From contig NC_062221.1 in assembly GCF_902686445.1 (NCBI RefSeq), positions 37,712,575 through 37,776,574 of the forward strand: a stretch of DNA of 64,000 bases, written 5' to 3'. The notes below the pieces were generated by a model. The model did not search any database. It saw only the letters and a list, made by a program, of their open reading frames with translations, and was not told where the DNA came from. Made by a program: the position numbers and the translations under genes. Below are positions 42,451 through 53,609 of the stretch, in pieces. The stretch's first letter is position 1. Each line of letters opens with the position of its first letter. The stretch comes from Sciurus carolinensis. Its lineage: Eukaryota; Chordata; Mammalia; Rodentia; Sciuridae.

Positions 42451-42968
42451 AACTAATTATACATAGATGATTTTGAATTACCATTCATATTAATAAATGT
42501 TTAATTATCGCCATAGCACCATGAAGCAAAAATAAGTGTAATTATTTTATAAATAATAAATTTGTACTCTAAGACATATATTATATTTTTCAAGTTACAT
42601 GAAGTTAAAATGAAGATTTTAATTTGAGCCCAGTTTGACCTGACTCCCAAACTAGGGAAGCAAATCTGACACAAAATATTGCTATATGACTAATAAAAAC
42701 TCTTGAATGCATAGTGGGAAAATGCATGCACATAAAAATAAATAGAATTAAAATTAAAAATTAACTGATTTTTGCATTTGATAAAAAGAATAGATCAAGA
42801 AACTTTGTAGGGGGGCATATGGACATATAACTTTCAGTATCACTTATTGATATTTTTCAATTTTCTTATTATCTTCAATTTCCTTTGCAACATTGTCAAG
42901 ATACATTAGTCATATAAGTGTGGGACAATTTCTGTACTTCTGTATTCTGTTTCACATATGTACATATA

Positions 42969-43030
42969 TAGTGTGTGTGTGTGTGTGTATTGTGTATGTA
43001 TATATGTATACACATATATGTATATATAGT
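42969..43030 (+). repeat. (GT)n(TA)n microsatellite
   Basis: GT tract followed by TATG/TATA units. Confidence 0.8.
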
Positions 43031-43118
43031 TTTACTAATTTCACATTGCCCTGGTTATTTTATCTGAATCATGTCTTAAAAATACATAGCTGATTCCTTT
43101 AATGTTTTGTAGCATTCT

Positions 43119-43261
43119 TTTTTTTTTTAATTTTTTTTGTAGTTGTAGATGACCAGCATGCTGTATTTTATTTTTTTATGTTTATGTGGTGCTGAGGATC
43201 AAACCCAGTGCCTCACATCTGCAAGGCAAGCCGTTTACCACTGAGCTACAGTCCCAACCCC
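43119..43261 (-). mobile_element. ID-type SINE, minus strand, with perfect target-site duplication
   Basis: On the plus strand a T-rich tail is followed by the reversed ID body ('ggtgctgaggatcaaaccc', 'accactgagctacagtccc'). The 16 bases TGTTTTGTAGCATTCT occur at 43103-43118 and again at 43262-43277 without mismatch, which fixes both boundaries. Confidence 0.9.
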
Positions 43262-43977
43262 TGTTTTGTAGCATTCTGTACACAAATCTTGCATGTATTT
43301 GATTAAACTTATCCCTAAATGTGAGTGTATGCTTGTATATGTGCATTCATACTCATATATAAATAAATTCAAATCACATTTTCTATTGCTAATATGTAGA
43401 AATACAATGTATTTTCCTTTTGTATATGGACTTTGTCTCCTGTCAAGTTGACTAACTGAATTATTAGATATAGTAGCCTTATTTGTGGAATCTTTGAGAT
43501 TTTCAGTGTAATTAGATACATTTTTTAGCAAATACAATTTTGCCTGCTTTTAAATCAAAATGACTTTAATTTTTTTTTTTTTTTGCATTGCTATAGTGGC
43601 TAATGTGTTCCAGTATAGAAAATTTCTATTGACCTATATCTGCTGACTGTATCTACAGTTGCATGTTTTTCCATTGATAACACTCTGCAAGGAATTTATT
43701 ACATTTGAAAAAATGTGTTACTGCTAATTCATCATGATTACAAACATACATATGTGAACATGCAAATATATCTGTGCTTGTGTGTATATGTGTGCAATAA
43801 GAAAATGAGAACTATGGGTCAGAAATGTAAACAGCTTTTGGATCAGTCAGCAGCAAGAGCAACATCTTAGGAATAGCCCTAGAATGTCACCAGTCCCAGA
43901 GTGATGAGGATACATGCAGCATGCTACATTACAGGAGAGGACCCTGATACAGGGCACACTCTCTTAGTGACCTCTAC

Positions 43978-44302
43978 TGTCTTAGTTTGTTGGGACTGCT
44001 GGGTGTCTTATAAAAATAGACATTTACTGCTCACAGTTCTGGGAGGCTGGAAAGTCCATGATCAAGAGCTACAGATTGATGTCTAGTGAAGGCTCACTTT
44101 CTTGCTCACAGAAAGCTCCTCATCCATTGTCTTCACATGGTAGTAGATACAAGGCAGGTTTCTGGCACCTCTTTTATAAAGGCCAGACACTGACTCATGA
44201 GCTAGTCACCTGCCCATAGGCTCACCTTTTCATATAATCATATTGGAGACTAGGTTTAACACATGAATTCTAGGAAGACACAAACATTCAGACCATGGCT
44301 AC
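43978..44302 (-). mobile_element. MLT1-class (ERVL-MaLR) LTR, minus strand
   Basis: Starts 'tgtcttagtttgttgggactgc' and runs through 'actgctcacagttctgggaggctgg' and 'cacatgaattctaggaagac' to 'aacattcagaccatggct'. This is the reversed MLT1 order from end to end. No coding capacity. Confidence 0.8.
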
Positions 44303-46555
44303 TGCACATTCTCTGATCTACAAGTTAAGCAATCTTCCCCAAACAGGTTCAACAAAGGACTTGATCTCCAGTACTATAGTAGAATGTCTGCAGGAAGGGA
44401 GATATTCTTAAATATTCCTATTCTGAAATGTCTTATACAAATGTTGGCCATAAACATAGATGATTAAACTGGGGGGAAATGTCTATCTTCAAATTGCCTC
44501 AAAATTTTCTGAATCTCTTGTGGTAAAGTCTTGCAGTAAAGGGGGCCAGCTTCACCCAATAGGTGGAGGAAACAGTGAGAATATTGAGTGTGGAACTTTT
44601 CAGGGACAATGAACTTATAAGTAATAATTTCAATAATTCAAGAGAGGATATTATTGAAGTGTAACAGCACAGAAAGAAACAAGTTATCCTAAAAACTTTA
44701 CACTTTAAAGTGAACAAAAAGATCTTAGTAGTTAATTATAATGAACTGTTCTATTTCACCTGTGAGTATTCTCATATACTGATAATTGAAGTTAAAGTTT
44801 ATGTAACTTTGTGGAGAGTTGCAATATAATCTGTGTTAATATTTTTGAAAACTATAAGCCTGATTTCCACTTTTAGAAATCTGGAAAATGAACTGAAAGA
44901 TGTTTGTTTTATCATTATTATATTTTCAAATAATGTTTCAAAGATTAAAATTTCAATAAGGGCACAAAAATAAAATAGGTTTGAAATTGCATGTACTTAT
45001 TTGTGCATTCACATTTTATGAAGGACATTGCCAAAATCAGTTCCGTCCCACTGGAGCTTCTCAGTCATAGAACAAGCTTAAAAATAAATAAGAGTAGAGG
45101 GGAAAATAAAGAGGATTATGTGAATATTTATTTAAAGAGAGTTGAAGGGCTCCAAGAAGACAATGCTCTCATCTTCCCCTTCACCTAACAGACCCTCAAG
45201 TGTGCAAGAGGAGGGTTAATTCTAAATCCTTCCTCAGAAGAAAAATGCATTGGAAAAAAAATGGGCTCTTGTGTGACTTTTCCCAAAACTTGCAAATGTG
45301 ACAGAATAGAAAGTGTAATACTGCAAAAAAAAAAAAAAAAAAAAAAAAAAAAGTGTAGTTTAAAAGAAGAGGATACTTTCCAAGATCATCAGGACAAGCA
45401 ACGGTTGTTCATGAATTTCCTGAGTCAGAGGTAGACCAGTGTGACAAAAAGTGTCCTCAAATTGATCGATTATCCATCCAAGAAAAAAACTAGCAGAAGG
45501 CAAAATTGTATAAGTGGTAGAAACAAAAGGAGCAAGAATCCAGGAAGAAAGTGGAACAATCAGCTAAAGCAGAAAACAAATTCCTAGTTCACAGGTGATA
45601 AAATGAAAATTTTGCAATTGTCATTTCATAAGCATGTCTAAAGCCTTAGGAATTTTCACCACCTCTAGGCCCATTAAGCCTAACACCAATATAATCAGAC
45701 CACAATGAAGTCTTATCACCTCTGCCTACCATTCAGCTTCCCCTACTTCAGCCTCACAGGTTTACAGGTAGCTAGTGGCAGTGAGAAGTCTATCATCTTG
45801 AGGGAAAGACAGATTAAATCTTACCCTTGCACACTGACAAATTGTGGACTTGATCTCATAAAATTGAGATAGAGTTTGACATTAAGAGGTACAAATAGTG
45901 CCACTACCTGAGACAACACAAGTGAATCATAAGACCCCTCTTAAATATTCATTAACAGATCAGCAACATGAGTGCTCACTGAAAAAATTTTCATTTTTCA
46001 TTTTCCATATATAAGCATGTAATAAATTGTTGGCTTATGATATGTGGTTTAAATGTTCTAAAAGCTTATCCTATGCTATAACATTTATCAAAGACTACTG
46101 ACACAATTTTAACTTTGCATTTTAAATTTACACTTCACTACAACAAATAAAAAGAATATTTGTCTAGAAATTAAGCAATCACTTCAATAAATCATGAACG
46201 ATACCTGTTATCTATGGATAAATCATTTTGACATAGTTTAAGCATTTCAAAGCACATTGAATTATATAACTTTTCTAATTGCTTGATTACATTATTTCTA
46301 TGTATGAATAAATTTCTCAAAAAAAGAGCAATCTCATTGTTTATCTTGTGACACTTAGCTAGTTGATCCCTCTTTTATTCATTCAATAACCTTAAATCTT
46401 TAAAGTCCTATTAGTTCATGTCTTTGTCAAAAACTATTTTTATTGTTTGATTCTTTCAAATGCTGTCATCCTAAAACAACAAAAATGAGGGGGCAAATTT
46501 AATATGTGGGGAATCCCTCTCAGTTGTCACATTTTTTTGCTGGATAATTAAAACC
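44303..46555. other. Intergenic DNA
   Basis: No gene recognised. A run of about 28 A lies at 45325-45352. Frames of 65-72 codons are isolated and unrecognised. Confidence 0.5.
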
Positions 46556-47792
46556 AAAACTTGGAGACTAAAATCGAGGATCCAAGAAGGAGCCAAGAAA
46601 GAAAATAACCAATATTTAGCTTTTGCCCTCTGATCTCAGGTTGAACCAAGGGAATAGGGGCACTCTTCTAAGGCCTTTCCAATTCCAGACCTCATGACCT
46701 CTCAATCAGGGAGATTAGTGAGACCCTGGGGAACAAAAAGCTGACCAGTGTACATGCTGCAAAGAGTAGGGTATTTGGAGGAGATATCACTGATGATTCC
46801 AATGGAAGTCACATAAACACAGACATAGACCCTGACCCATCCTGACAGATGGCACTAGTGGAACTAAAAAACTGCTCACAAGTTCTCAAGAGTGACACCT
46901 TAAGGAAACTCAGCTGACTCTTAACAATAGAAACAAGGTCAATTTCACCAGCTTGGTCTTAAACACCCAGCCAAAACAGTTATAACCAGGTATAGCCATA
47001 CGTGAGCATTTAAAACAAAAGACAATTGTTCTTTTAATGGAACTAAAAGCATGTTAACCCCAACAAGAGTAAGTAAGACTAGAGGCTATTAAAGAGGGAT
47101 TCTTAGGAGTAGCCAATAAGTATCCAAAGACACAGTCAGAATCAGAAGCTTCTTAAAGTCAATTTAAGGTCTAATAATCTTCCTAACCTTCTACATACAC
47201 AGGCTTGATCTGTTTGCTAGTATGATTATCTAACCCAGGGATCTCTACTAAGCACAGAGTTTATACCAATAAAAAGGTATCTTGCAAAAATCACATGACA
47301 TTGAATAGTTTACCTACATCTTATAGGGGCATCTGTGACATTATAATAACTAAGTATTGGGTTGCATTCATAACTACTCTGACAATGTAACTAATATCCA
47401 TAAATATTCCCAAATAGAGGCCATGTCCTCAAGAGTTTGCCATCGGAAAAACTTCTTAGCTCTTAAACCTCCTAGTGAAAAATCACTGGTTTCTATCATC
47501 ACCATGTTATTCATTGTCATGTTCCATGCTTTTACATTTATTTTGTATTAATCTCATTCCAGGACTCATGTCCTATTGTTTATTCCATAGAAACAACATC
47601 ACTCAGATGACTTTACCACCTATTCTTTCCAAATTAGACTTTTCCCATGGACCTCTCCACTGACCCAAAACATTCTTAAAAAGGAAATCCAAACTGCTTG
47701 GTCCATGTTGCCCCTCTCAGCCTGAAACAGTCAGAGCAGTCAAGCCCATTTCCGCTGAAAGCACTAAGGGTTCCCTCAGTCAGGGGGGGGAT
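46556..47792 (+). mobile_element. ERV-like internal sequence leading to the LTR
   Basis: The first 600 bases match 420-1000 in order and direction. The last part ends with the purine-rich run 'cagtcagggggggga' at 47778-47791, directly before the TG start of the LTR, as a polypurine tract would. No intact frame. Probably the 3' internal part of a provirus. Confidence 0.6.
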
Positions 47793-48180
47793 TGAGACCT
47801 GAGCAAAACAACAGTCAGTGTAGATAAGGAATGAGAGGGTCAGGAAATTAGAGGCTGACTCAAAAGGAAATAAAATGCTAATACCTCCAGAGCACTTCCC
47901 CCTCCTCCAACATGTTGCCAGGGTTACCTGCCTCCAGGGAATTGTTCCTCCGAACAAGGAGTTATTAATGAGTACCTCCTAGGTACCTTCCTGCTTTTCT
48001 GGGCAATATGGAAAATAGAGTGAGGAACACCCTGGACAGCTCCCTTTGAGGCTTTTGTCCACATAGGCAGGATGTTGCATTTGCAGTAAACCTACTTCTT
48101 GCTTGCTATCTCTGTGTCTTGTTCGTCAATGCTTTGCTGAATAAAGACAATGAACCCAGCACCCCTAGAAGGAAAGAGAA
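47793..48180 (+). mobile_element. Gammaretrovirus-type (ERV1) LTR
   Basis: Starts TGAGACCTGAGC after the purine tract, carries AATAAA ('gctgaataaagac', near 48140) and ends at the primer binding site. Related to 8942-9429 (minus) and 62986-63450 (plus). It has both an upstream purine tract and a downstream primer binding site. Confidence 0.8.
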
Positions 48181-48181
48181 T

Positions 48182-48199
48182 TGGGGGCTCGTCTGGGAT
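48182..48199 (+). promoter_or_regulatory. Retroviral primer binding site, tRNA-Pro type
   Basis: TGGGGGCTCGTCTGGGAT. It differs by one base from the classic gammaretroviral site complementary to tRNA-Pro (T for C at position 12). It directly follows the LTR. Confidence 0.9.
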
Positions 48200-48781
48200 A
48201 GAAACCATCAACTCAAAGGTTAGAAACAATCATATTAAATGTCTGATGAGACCTGGAAAGTGACCACTGATCTTTCAGCACTTCTGTGGCTCTCTGAGGC
48301 CAGGGAAGACCCCAGGCACAATTAGCACAGCTGAATTCCCACACTGTTTTTTGTTTCCTCTTTCTCTTCTCTCAGCAACAACATGAGTAATAGTCCCCTT
48401 GGTCCATGACTGAATCAGCAATATTTCTTTTCCTCCTTATGGGAGCACAGTTTGTCATTTAAGACTAATTCATTTTATCTTATGTAGAGACCTTGTCCCT
48501 TTTGTCAGGATAGTCACCCCTGATCAAAGGGCCCTTTCATAGAGAAACTTCTTGTTTTTTGAGACATTTTAGGAACCACATATCTCCTTCCCTTGTGACT
48601 TTAAAAATCCTTCAAAAGAAAGGAAGAAAAGAAAAATGGGAATATTATTATGACCATCACGGGATTTCTCCTGGGATTGATTTATAGTGGCTGCTGGGAA
48701 TCTCCTTGCACAGAAAAAGACCAATAAATGTGGGCTGAGAGATCATGTTACTAGTTCACGGAATTCTTACCTCAGAGACTC
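48200..48781 (+). mobile_element. ERV1 5' leader remnant
   Basis: Non-coding sequence after the primer binding site. The first 150 bases are repeated in inverted orientation at 52212-52375. The stretch is cut at 48782 by an L1 insertion and continues at 49783. Confidence 0.7.
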
Positions 48782-48791
48782 CAGCATAAAT

Positions 48792-49772
48792 TTTTTTTTT
48801 TTTAAGGAACAACTTGTGATTTATTTGTCACTTCTAAGAAAATGAAATAACTAATCTAAGATCATTTAAAATTATATTTTTGAAACTGAGGTGGATAAAT
48901 GTTTAGAAGAGTGCATATATAAGCATAATATGTGCATATATAAGCATAATTGATCTGATTATATTGGAAAAAATATTTGTCTTAATAAGGTCAAGTACAC
49001 TTTTTGTGTCACCAGTAAATATTCTGCCTATGAGGATATATCCCAGTTTCTCATTATTATTATTTCTATTTATTTATTTTTATTTTTACAGACTACATTT
49101 TGATTCATTGTATGCAAATGGGGTACAACTTTTCACTTCTATGGTTGTACACAATGTAGATTCACACCATTCAAGTAATCATACATGTACATAGGGTAAT
49201 GATGTTTGTCTCATCCCACAATCTTTCCATTTCCCCCTTTCCTCCCCTCATTTCCCTCTACACAATCCAAAGTCTCTCCTTCCCCCTTTCCCCCACATTA
49301 TGTATTATCATCCACTTACCAGAGAAAACATTGAGTCTTTGGATTTTTTTGGTTTACTTCACTTAGATTGATATTCTACAACTCCATATCAATTTACCTG
49401 TAAATACTATAATTTTTATGGCTGAATAATATTCCACTGTGTATATATACCACAGTTTCTTTATCCACAGTTTCTTTATGGAAGGGCATCTAGGTTGGTT
49501 TGACAATCTAGCAGGCCCACCCACCCAGGAGCTTCAATGCAGACCCAGACTGGCCTGCCCACATGGACTGAGATGGAGCTTCAGGACCCAAGTACACCTG
49601 CCCCTGCTCCCACCTGTGTGCTGTAGCTCCCAATCTACCAACACATTTGGAAGCCTCTGCAGCCATCTTGGATTATCCCCAAAGCAGAAGCTGTCATCTT
49701 TAGGTGGAGCAGTTCCCATCCTGAGATACCCACTGGAGACTAGAAACTCATTATCAGGTACCTCTCAGGTTA
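48792..49772 (-). mobile_element. L1 insertion with probable 3' transduction, minus strand
   Basis: Target-site duplication CAGCATAAAT at 48782-48791 and 49773-49782. Read on the minus strand, an L1 ORF2 end and 3' UTR (49503 to about 49090, sharing its 3' end with the L1 at 23159-24473) reaches a first A-rich tail (about 49088-49058). About 255 bases of non-L1 sequence follow, containing AATAAA (plus 48820-48825), and then a second pure A tail of about 12 bases (48803-48792). The 5' part, plus 49504-49772, is GC-richer and not recognisable as ORF2. It could be L1 5' UTR, an inverted piece, or captured sequence. Confidence 0.75.
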
Positions 49773-49782
49773 CAGCATAAAT

Positions 49783-50449
49783 ATTTTTACAGATAGATGC
49801 CGCCCCTTCAGATTCTAGTTCTACTGAGAATTATGAATCTCTTTTTGACAGTAATAAGGTGGGAATGAGTTGGCTTCTGGGAATGAAATTATCAGACAGA
49901 TTTGAGTTACAAAAAGGGTATTGGGGATGTGGACCTCAGAACACATGTAAGCTTGTCTAGTTCTTACCCAGATATGGTCACCTTTATATAGGTTCTGGGT
50001 CAATCCAGTCTGCCTGTTTCACAGGCCAGAGCCACTCCTCCAGATTTTCAAATGTGTGTCATGGGAATTGGGCCACTCCCAAGACCTTTTGTTTCTTTAG
50101 TTTCCAGATGGGATTCAATTCTTCCAACATCCCACAAGGCTCATCTCTCTCCTGTCTGCTCAAAAGTTAGGATAATTTGGACCCCTAATTAAAGAGAAAG
50201 TTTTTGATCTTCTTTTGCACTGAGGCCTGGCCCCTATACCCATTAGAGATGGAGAAAATTGGCCACCTGATGGACCCTAAATCATAGTACTATTCAGCAA
50301 TTAGATTTTTTTCTGGAAGCAGGATGGTAAATGGAATGAAGTTCCTTATTACATTTATTCTTTTATCTGAGAGATCATCCTGAACTAGCAAAGAATTGCA
50401 AATTTGACACTAAGACCCAAGTGACAATCTGCTGCTCTGAGTCAGACAC
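49783..50449 (+). mobile_element. ERV1 leader and likely start of gag, decayed
   Basis: Resumes after the L1. The later part (about 50170-50440) has the position, spacing and residual wording expected for the matrix region of a gammaretroviral gag. Stops and frameshifts are frequent. Identification rests mainly on position before the recognisable capsid-nucleocapsid region. Confidence 0.45.
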
Positions 50450-50480
50450 TGTCGGGGTATCGCGGACCCCACCCTAGCCT

Positions 50481-50745
50481 GGCACTGAGCCGGGGCAACC
50501 TGGTTTGCAACAAACACACTGGCACTGAGCCGGGGCGGCCTGGTTTGCAACATCAAGGACTTCAGTGTGGCACCTGGCACTGAGCCGGGGCAACCTGGTT
50601 TGCAACAAACAGCTGACAAGGACTTCAGTGTGGCACCTGGCACTGAGCCGGGGCGGCCTGGTTTGCAACAAACAGCTGACAAGGACTTCAGTGTGGCACC
50701 TGGCACTGAGCCGGGGTGGCCTGGTTTGCAACAAACAGCTGACAC
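50481..50745 (+). repeat. 63-base tandem repeat in the LTR U3
   Basis: Copies begin at 50481, 50521, 50576, 50639 and 50702. The full unit is 63 bases ('ggcactgagccggggc...' to 'cagtgtggcacct'); the first two copies are internally deleted. Because 63 is a multiple of three, frames stay open across the array. Those frames are a side effect, not a gene. Confidence 0.95.
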
Positions 50746-50834
50746 TGCTTAAGGAAATCGTTCTGATTGGATGAGGTGACTCGTGCTCGCTGCGTGCTCT
50801 CTTGATACCCCTATTGTGTTATATTGTAATCATG

Positions 50835-50894
50835 CTCTCCCCACATGCTCTGTAACCTGATTGGCTCTCCCCACATGCTCTGTAACCTGATTGG
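50835..50894 (+). repeat. 30-base tandem duplication in the LTR
   Basis: Two identical copies, starting at 50835 and 50865, of a unit that begins CTCTCCCCACATGC and ends CTGATTGG. Each copy carries an ATTGG (CCAAT) box. Confidence 0.95.
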
Positions 50895-51059
50895 CTCATG
50901 ATTCATATATAATGACCATGACTTCCTTGTTAGAGGGAGAACAAAGGAGAAGAAGGAGAAAGAAGAATGAAGAACAATGAGAATGAACAATAAAGAGCTC
51001 TGACCAGCAACCAGTTTGTCGTGTCTCTCTCTGCGGGCAGAAGGGAACGCGATAAGACA

Positions 51060-52110
51060 CCAAATCCCCAGAACAGAAAACTTATTCACAGAAGAAAAGG
51101 GAACTTCACCAGTGAAATAGGAAATTTCCTCAGTTCCATTTTAAGGAAAAATGGGTCCTGAGACTGTTTTCCCTTTATATTCCAATTTAAAAGAATTAGA
51201 GCCCAGTCTTCCTTATCCAGGGAAAAACTTCACCTTTGATTCCAGAGTTGCTAGGAAATCTGCTGCTAAGGGCATATTTCCTCTCAGGGTAATGCCAGGG
51301 TGGGATTCAGACCTAAGATAGTACAGGTTCCTTTTTTATTAACAAAGTTAAAGAACATAAAGAGCTATGGAAGTACACTAAAAACCCAGAGCAATATCTT
51401 CAAATCTTCTAGCAATTATCGAATCTTTATGACTTAGCATGGAAGCACGTTCTGTTGCTTTTGAGTCAAAATTTAACTTCTTTGGAAAAATAAAGGGTCT
51501 TAGAGAGGGCTATCTAAACAAGAACCAACCATGATACAGCAAGGGGATGGAAAGTAACCAAGGCTGGCAAGAGTTGGAACACTGCCAAGGGGAGTCAGGC
51601 AGTTCCCCTCACTGAACCAAACTTGGATGCTGACAGAGATAAAGATGAATGGGACAGACATCACTTTATATACTGTGCATTAGAAGGATTGAGGAAAGTC
51701 CAAGTTAAGCCTTTCAATTAAATCCAGCTGGCCACAGTGATTCAAGGGGAAAAGGAGCCACCAGTTACCTTTCTACGGAGGCTCCAGGAGGACCTAACCA
51801 ACACACAGATATTGAGCCAGGGTCACAGATGAGAAAATCATTCTTAAAGACAAATTCTTAATTCAATATGCTGCAGACATATGGAGGAAACTCCAAAACC
51901 TGGTTGTGGAACTAGACAAAACATTGGACCAATTAGTCCAGGCTGCCTCAGCGGTCTTCTATAACTGGGACCTAGGGAAGTAGAAAAAGAATTACAAATG
52001 ACATGGGGAACTGATGGCAGTCATGTGAGCAGGTGTCCAGGGGTACTCCTTGACCTCCTGTTTCTCTTGAGGGAAAGAAGGCCATTTCAAAAAGGACTGT
52101 CCCCTGATGC
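51060..52110 (+). pseudogene. ERV1 gag remnant (capsid to nucleocapsid)
   Basis: The plus strand keeps the wording of a gammaretroviral gag, from a capsid-like region (about 51650-51980) to a CCHC zinc-knuckle region at 52059-52100. Stops interrupt every frame, and the second zinc-binding position of the knuckle is a TGA codon (52068-52070). No protein can be made. A normal pol region does not follow; the sequence changes after about 52110 to an A-rich run and the inverted leader copy. Confidence 0.7.
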
Positions 52111-52211
52111 ATTGAAAAGAAATATTGCTGATTCAGTTATGGACCAAGGGGACTATTACTCATGTTGTTGTTGAGAGAAGAGAAAAAGAGGGGAAAAAAA
52201 AAAAAAAAAAA

Positions 52212-52405
52212 ACAGTTTGGGAATTTAGCTGTGCTAGTTGTGCCTGGGGGCTTCCCTGGTCTCAGAGAACCACAGAAGTGCTGAAAGATCAGTGGTCATC
52301 AGCCATTTAATACGATTGTTTCTAACTTTTGAATTGATGGTTTCTATCCCAGATGAGTCCCCAATTCTATTACCTTCTAGGGCTGCTGGGTTCATTGTTC
52401 ATCTA
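52212..52405 (-). mobile_element. Inverted copy of LTR end, primer binding site and leader
   Basis: On the minus strand this matches, in order, the LTR end, primer binding site and first 150 bases of leader at about 48140-48350 (plus strand). Homology to the LTR stops near 52405. An A run (52195-52211) borders the left side. It forms a diverged inverted repeat with about 3.9 kb between the arms. Confidence 0.8.
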
Positions 52406-53379
52406 CTAGATGACCTTCCAGACCTTGACCACTGAGTTGGGGAACCACTGGAAGTACAGATGTCGTCAGAATCTAAGAGGATCAAGACTGTCACCTACCA
52501 GTTCACAATGATGGGTCCCAGGGGCTTCCTTTATAGCTACTGTGACTGAAGTCCTACTTGAGGAGACCCTGGAAAACTTTCTCATGGAGAGTCCCTAGAT
52601 AAATTTCCTTCTCAGCATGAAAGTTCAATTCTTAGTCCTGTCCTCCTCTCCTGGACCTAGGTTCAAAGGTAAAGGAATCTTTCAGGGCACATAGGGCCAG
52701 TCCCTAGAGCAGTATTTTACTAGACCTCTGTCTTGTTCCTGGGGTGATTTCCACCTCTACAACTCCTCTCAAATGCAGAAACTAGAGTAAAATAAAGGAA
52801 GTGGGGATAGAAGGATAAGATAATATAAAGAACCAAATAAATATAGATTAATAAGAATTAATATTTTCAATGTGTTTATTACAAGCATGTTTTCAGTTTT
52901 GTTTGCCTTTTAATTGCGTGAAATTTTTAACATAAAGACTTTCTTGTATGTAATCAAATCTTTTAATGATTTTATTAGCATCATATAAGTTTACTTGTAT
53001 TTCCCTTTCATTCAAGCTGATAAATATTGGTATATTGTTTCCTATTTCTTTTAATTCTTAAATCGATCTGAAATTAATATAGGGTAAGATGAAAGTCTAA
53101 TCCATGTGTGTTCCCCATAGTAATAATCAACATTCCCAACGTCACCAAACAAGTTAAGATTTCATTTCCCTGATTAGTGACCAACAATGCCAGCAGAAAA
53201 TGAGTTCCTTCATATATGCTAAGATCTGAGAAGTTCACCTTCTGAGGTACTCCCCAGATTCCTCTCTATGAATGAAGAACTTACCTGCTCAGCTGCTGGA
53301 GTATGGGTGGAAGATACCCCAAATTTGCAGGCCAAATTTGGTAGTACACTAATTAAGAGTCAAGGAAAAACTCGACAGG
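52406..53379. other. Unassigned sequence right of the ERV cluster
   Basis: GC content falls from left to right. The first 400 bases may still be ERV-derived; I recognise no gene or named repeat. Confidence 0.4.
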
Positions 53380-53600
53380 GTCATTTGATGCAGAAAAATC
53401 ATTTGACAAAATTTAATACTTTTCTATGATTAAAAAAGAAAGACACACACACACATGCACGCGCACACACATACACACACACAACAAAGATAAAACTTCT
53501 TCAAAGATAAAGGGCATTTATGAAAAATATTAACATCATATTTATTAAAAGTTACAGTCATAGAAATTACACATGAAAAAAAATCAAAGTATCCACTTGA
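53380..53600 (+). mobile_element. L1 ORF2 fragment, plus strand
   Basis: 'gatgcagaaaaatcatttga' (DAEKSFDK in frame) and 'aaagggcatttatgaaaaat' are wording from the reverse-transcriptase region of L1 ORF2. A (CA)n tract at 53444-53482 interrupts it. Confidence 0.6.
53444..53482 (+). repeat. (CA)n microsatellite
   Basis: Interrupted CA tract with GC-containing units. Confidence 0.85.
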
Positions 53601-53609
53601 TAAAGAAAG

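Larger units (their letters stand above)
50450..51059 (+). mobile_element. Solo LTR of a second ERV class
   Basis: Starts TGTCGGGGTATCGCG and ends CGCGATAAGACA, which are imperfect inverted terminal repeats. It has a TATA box ('catatataatg', near 50904), an AATAAA signal (near 50990) and a very short U5. That layout resembles ERVK or IAP-type LTRs more than the surrounding ERV1. Its U3 carries two tandem repeat blocks. Flanking 'agacac' occurs on both sides, overlapping the 3' end, so the target-site duplication is not certain. Nested in the gag region. Confidence 0.75.

Noticed and set aside
45325..45352. Poly(A) run as the tail of a retrocopy
   Set aside because: I could not find a body or a convincing target-site duplication on the 5' side.
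50410..50745. Frames of 61-111 codons with repeated peptide units on both strands
   Set aside because: They arise from the 63-base tandem repeat, whose length is a multiple of three, inside a retroviral LTR.
50481..50745. Regularly spaced repeats that could suggest a CRISPR-like array
   Set aside because: The units are contiguous tandem copies without unique spacers, and lie in a mammalian LTR.
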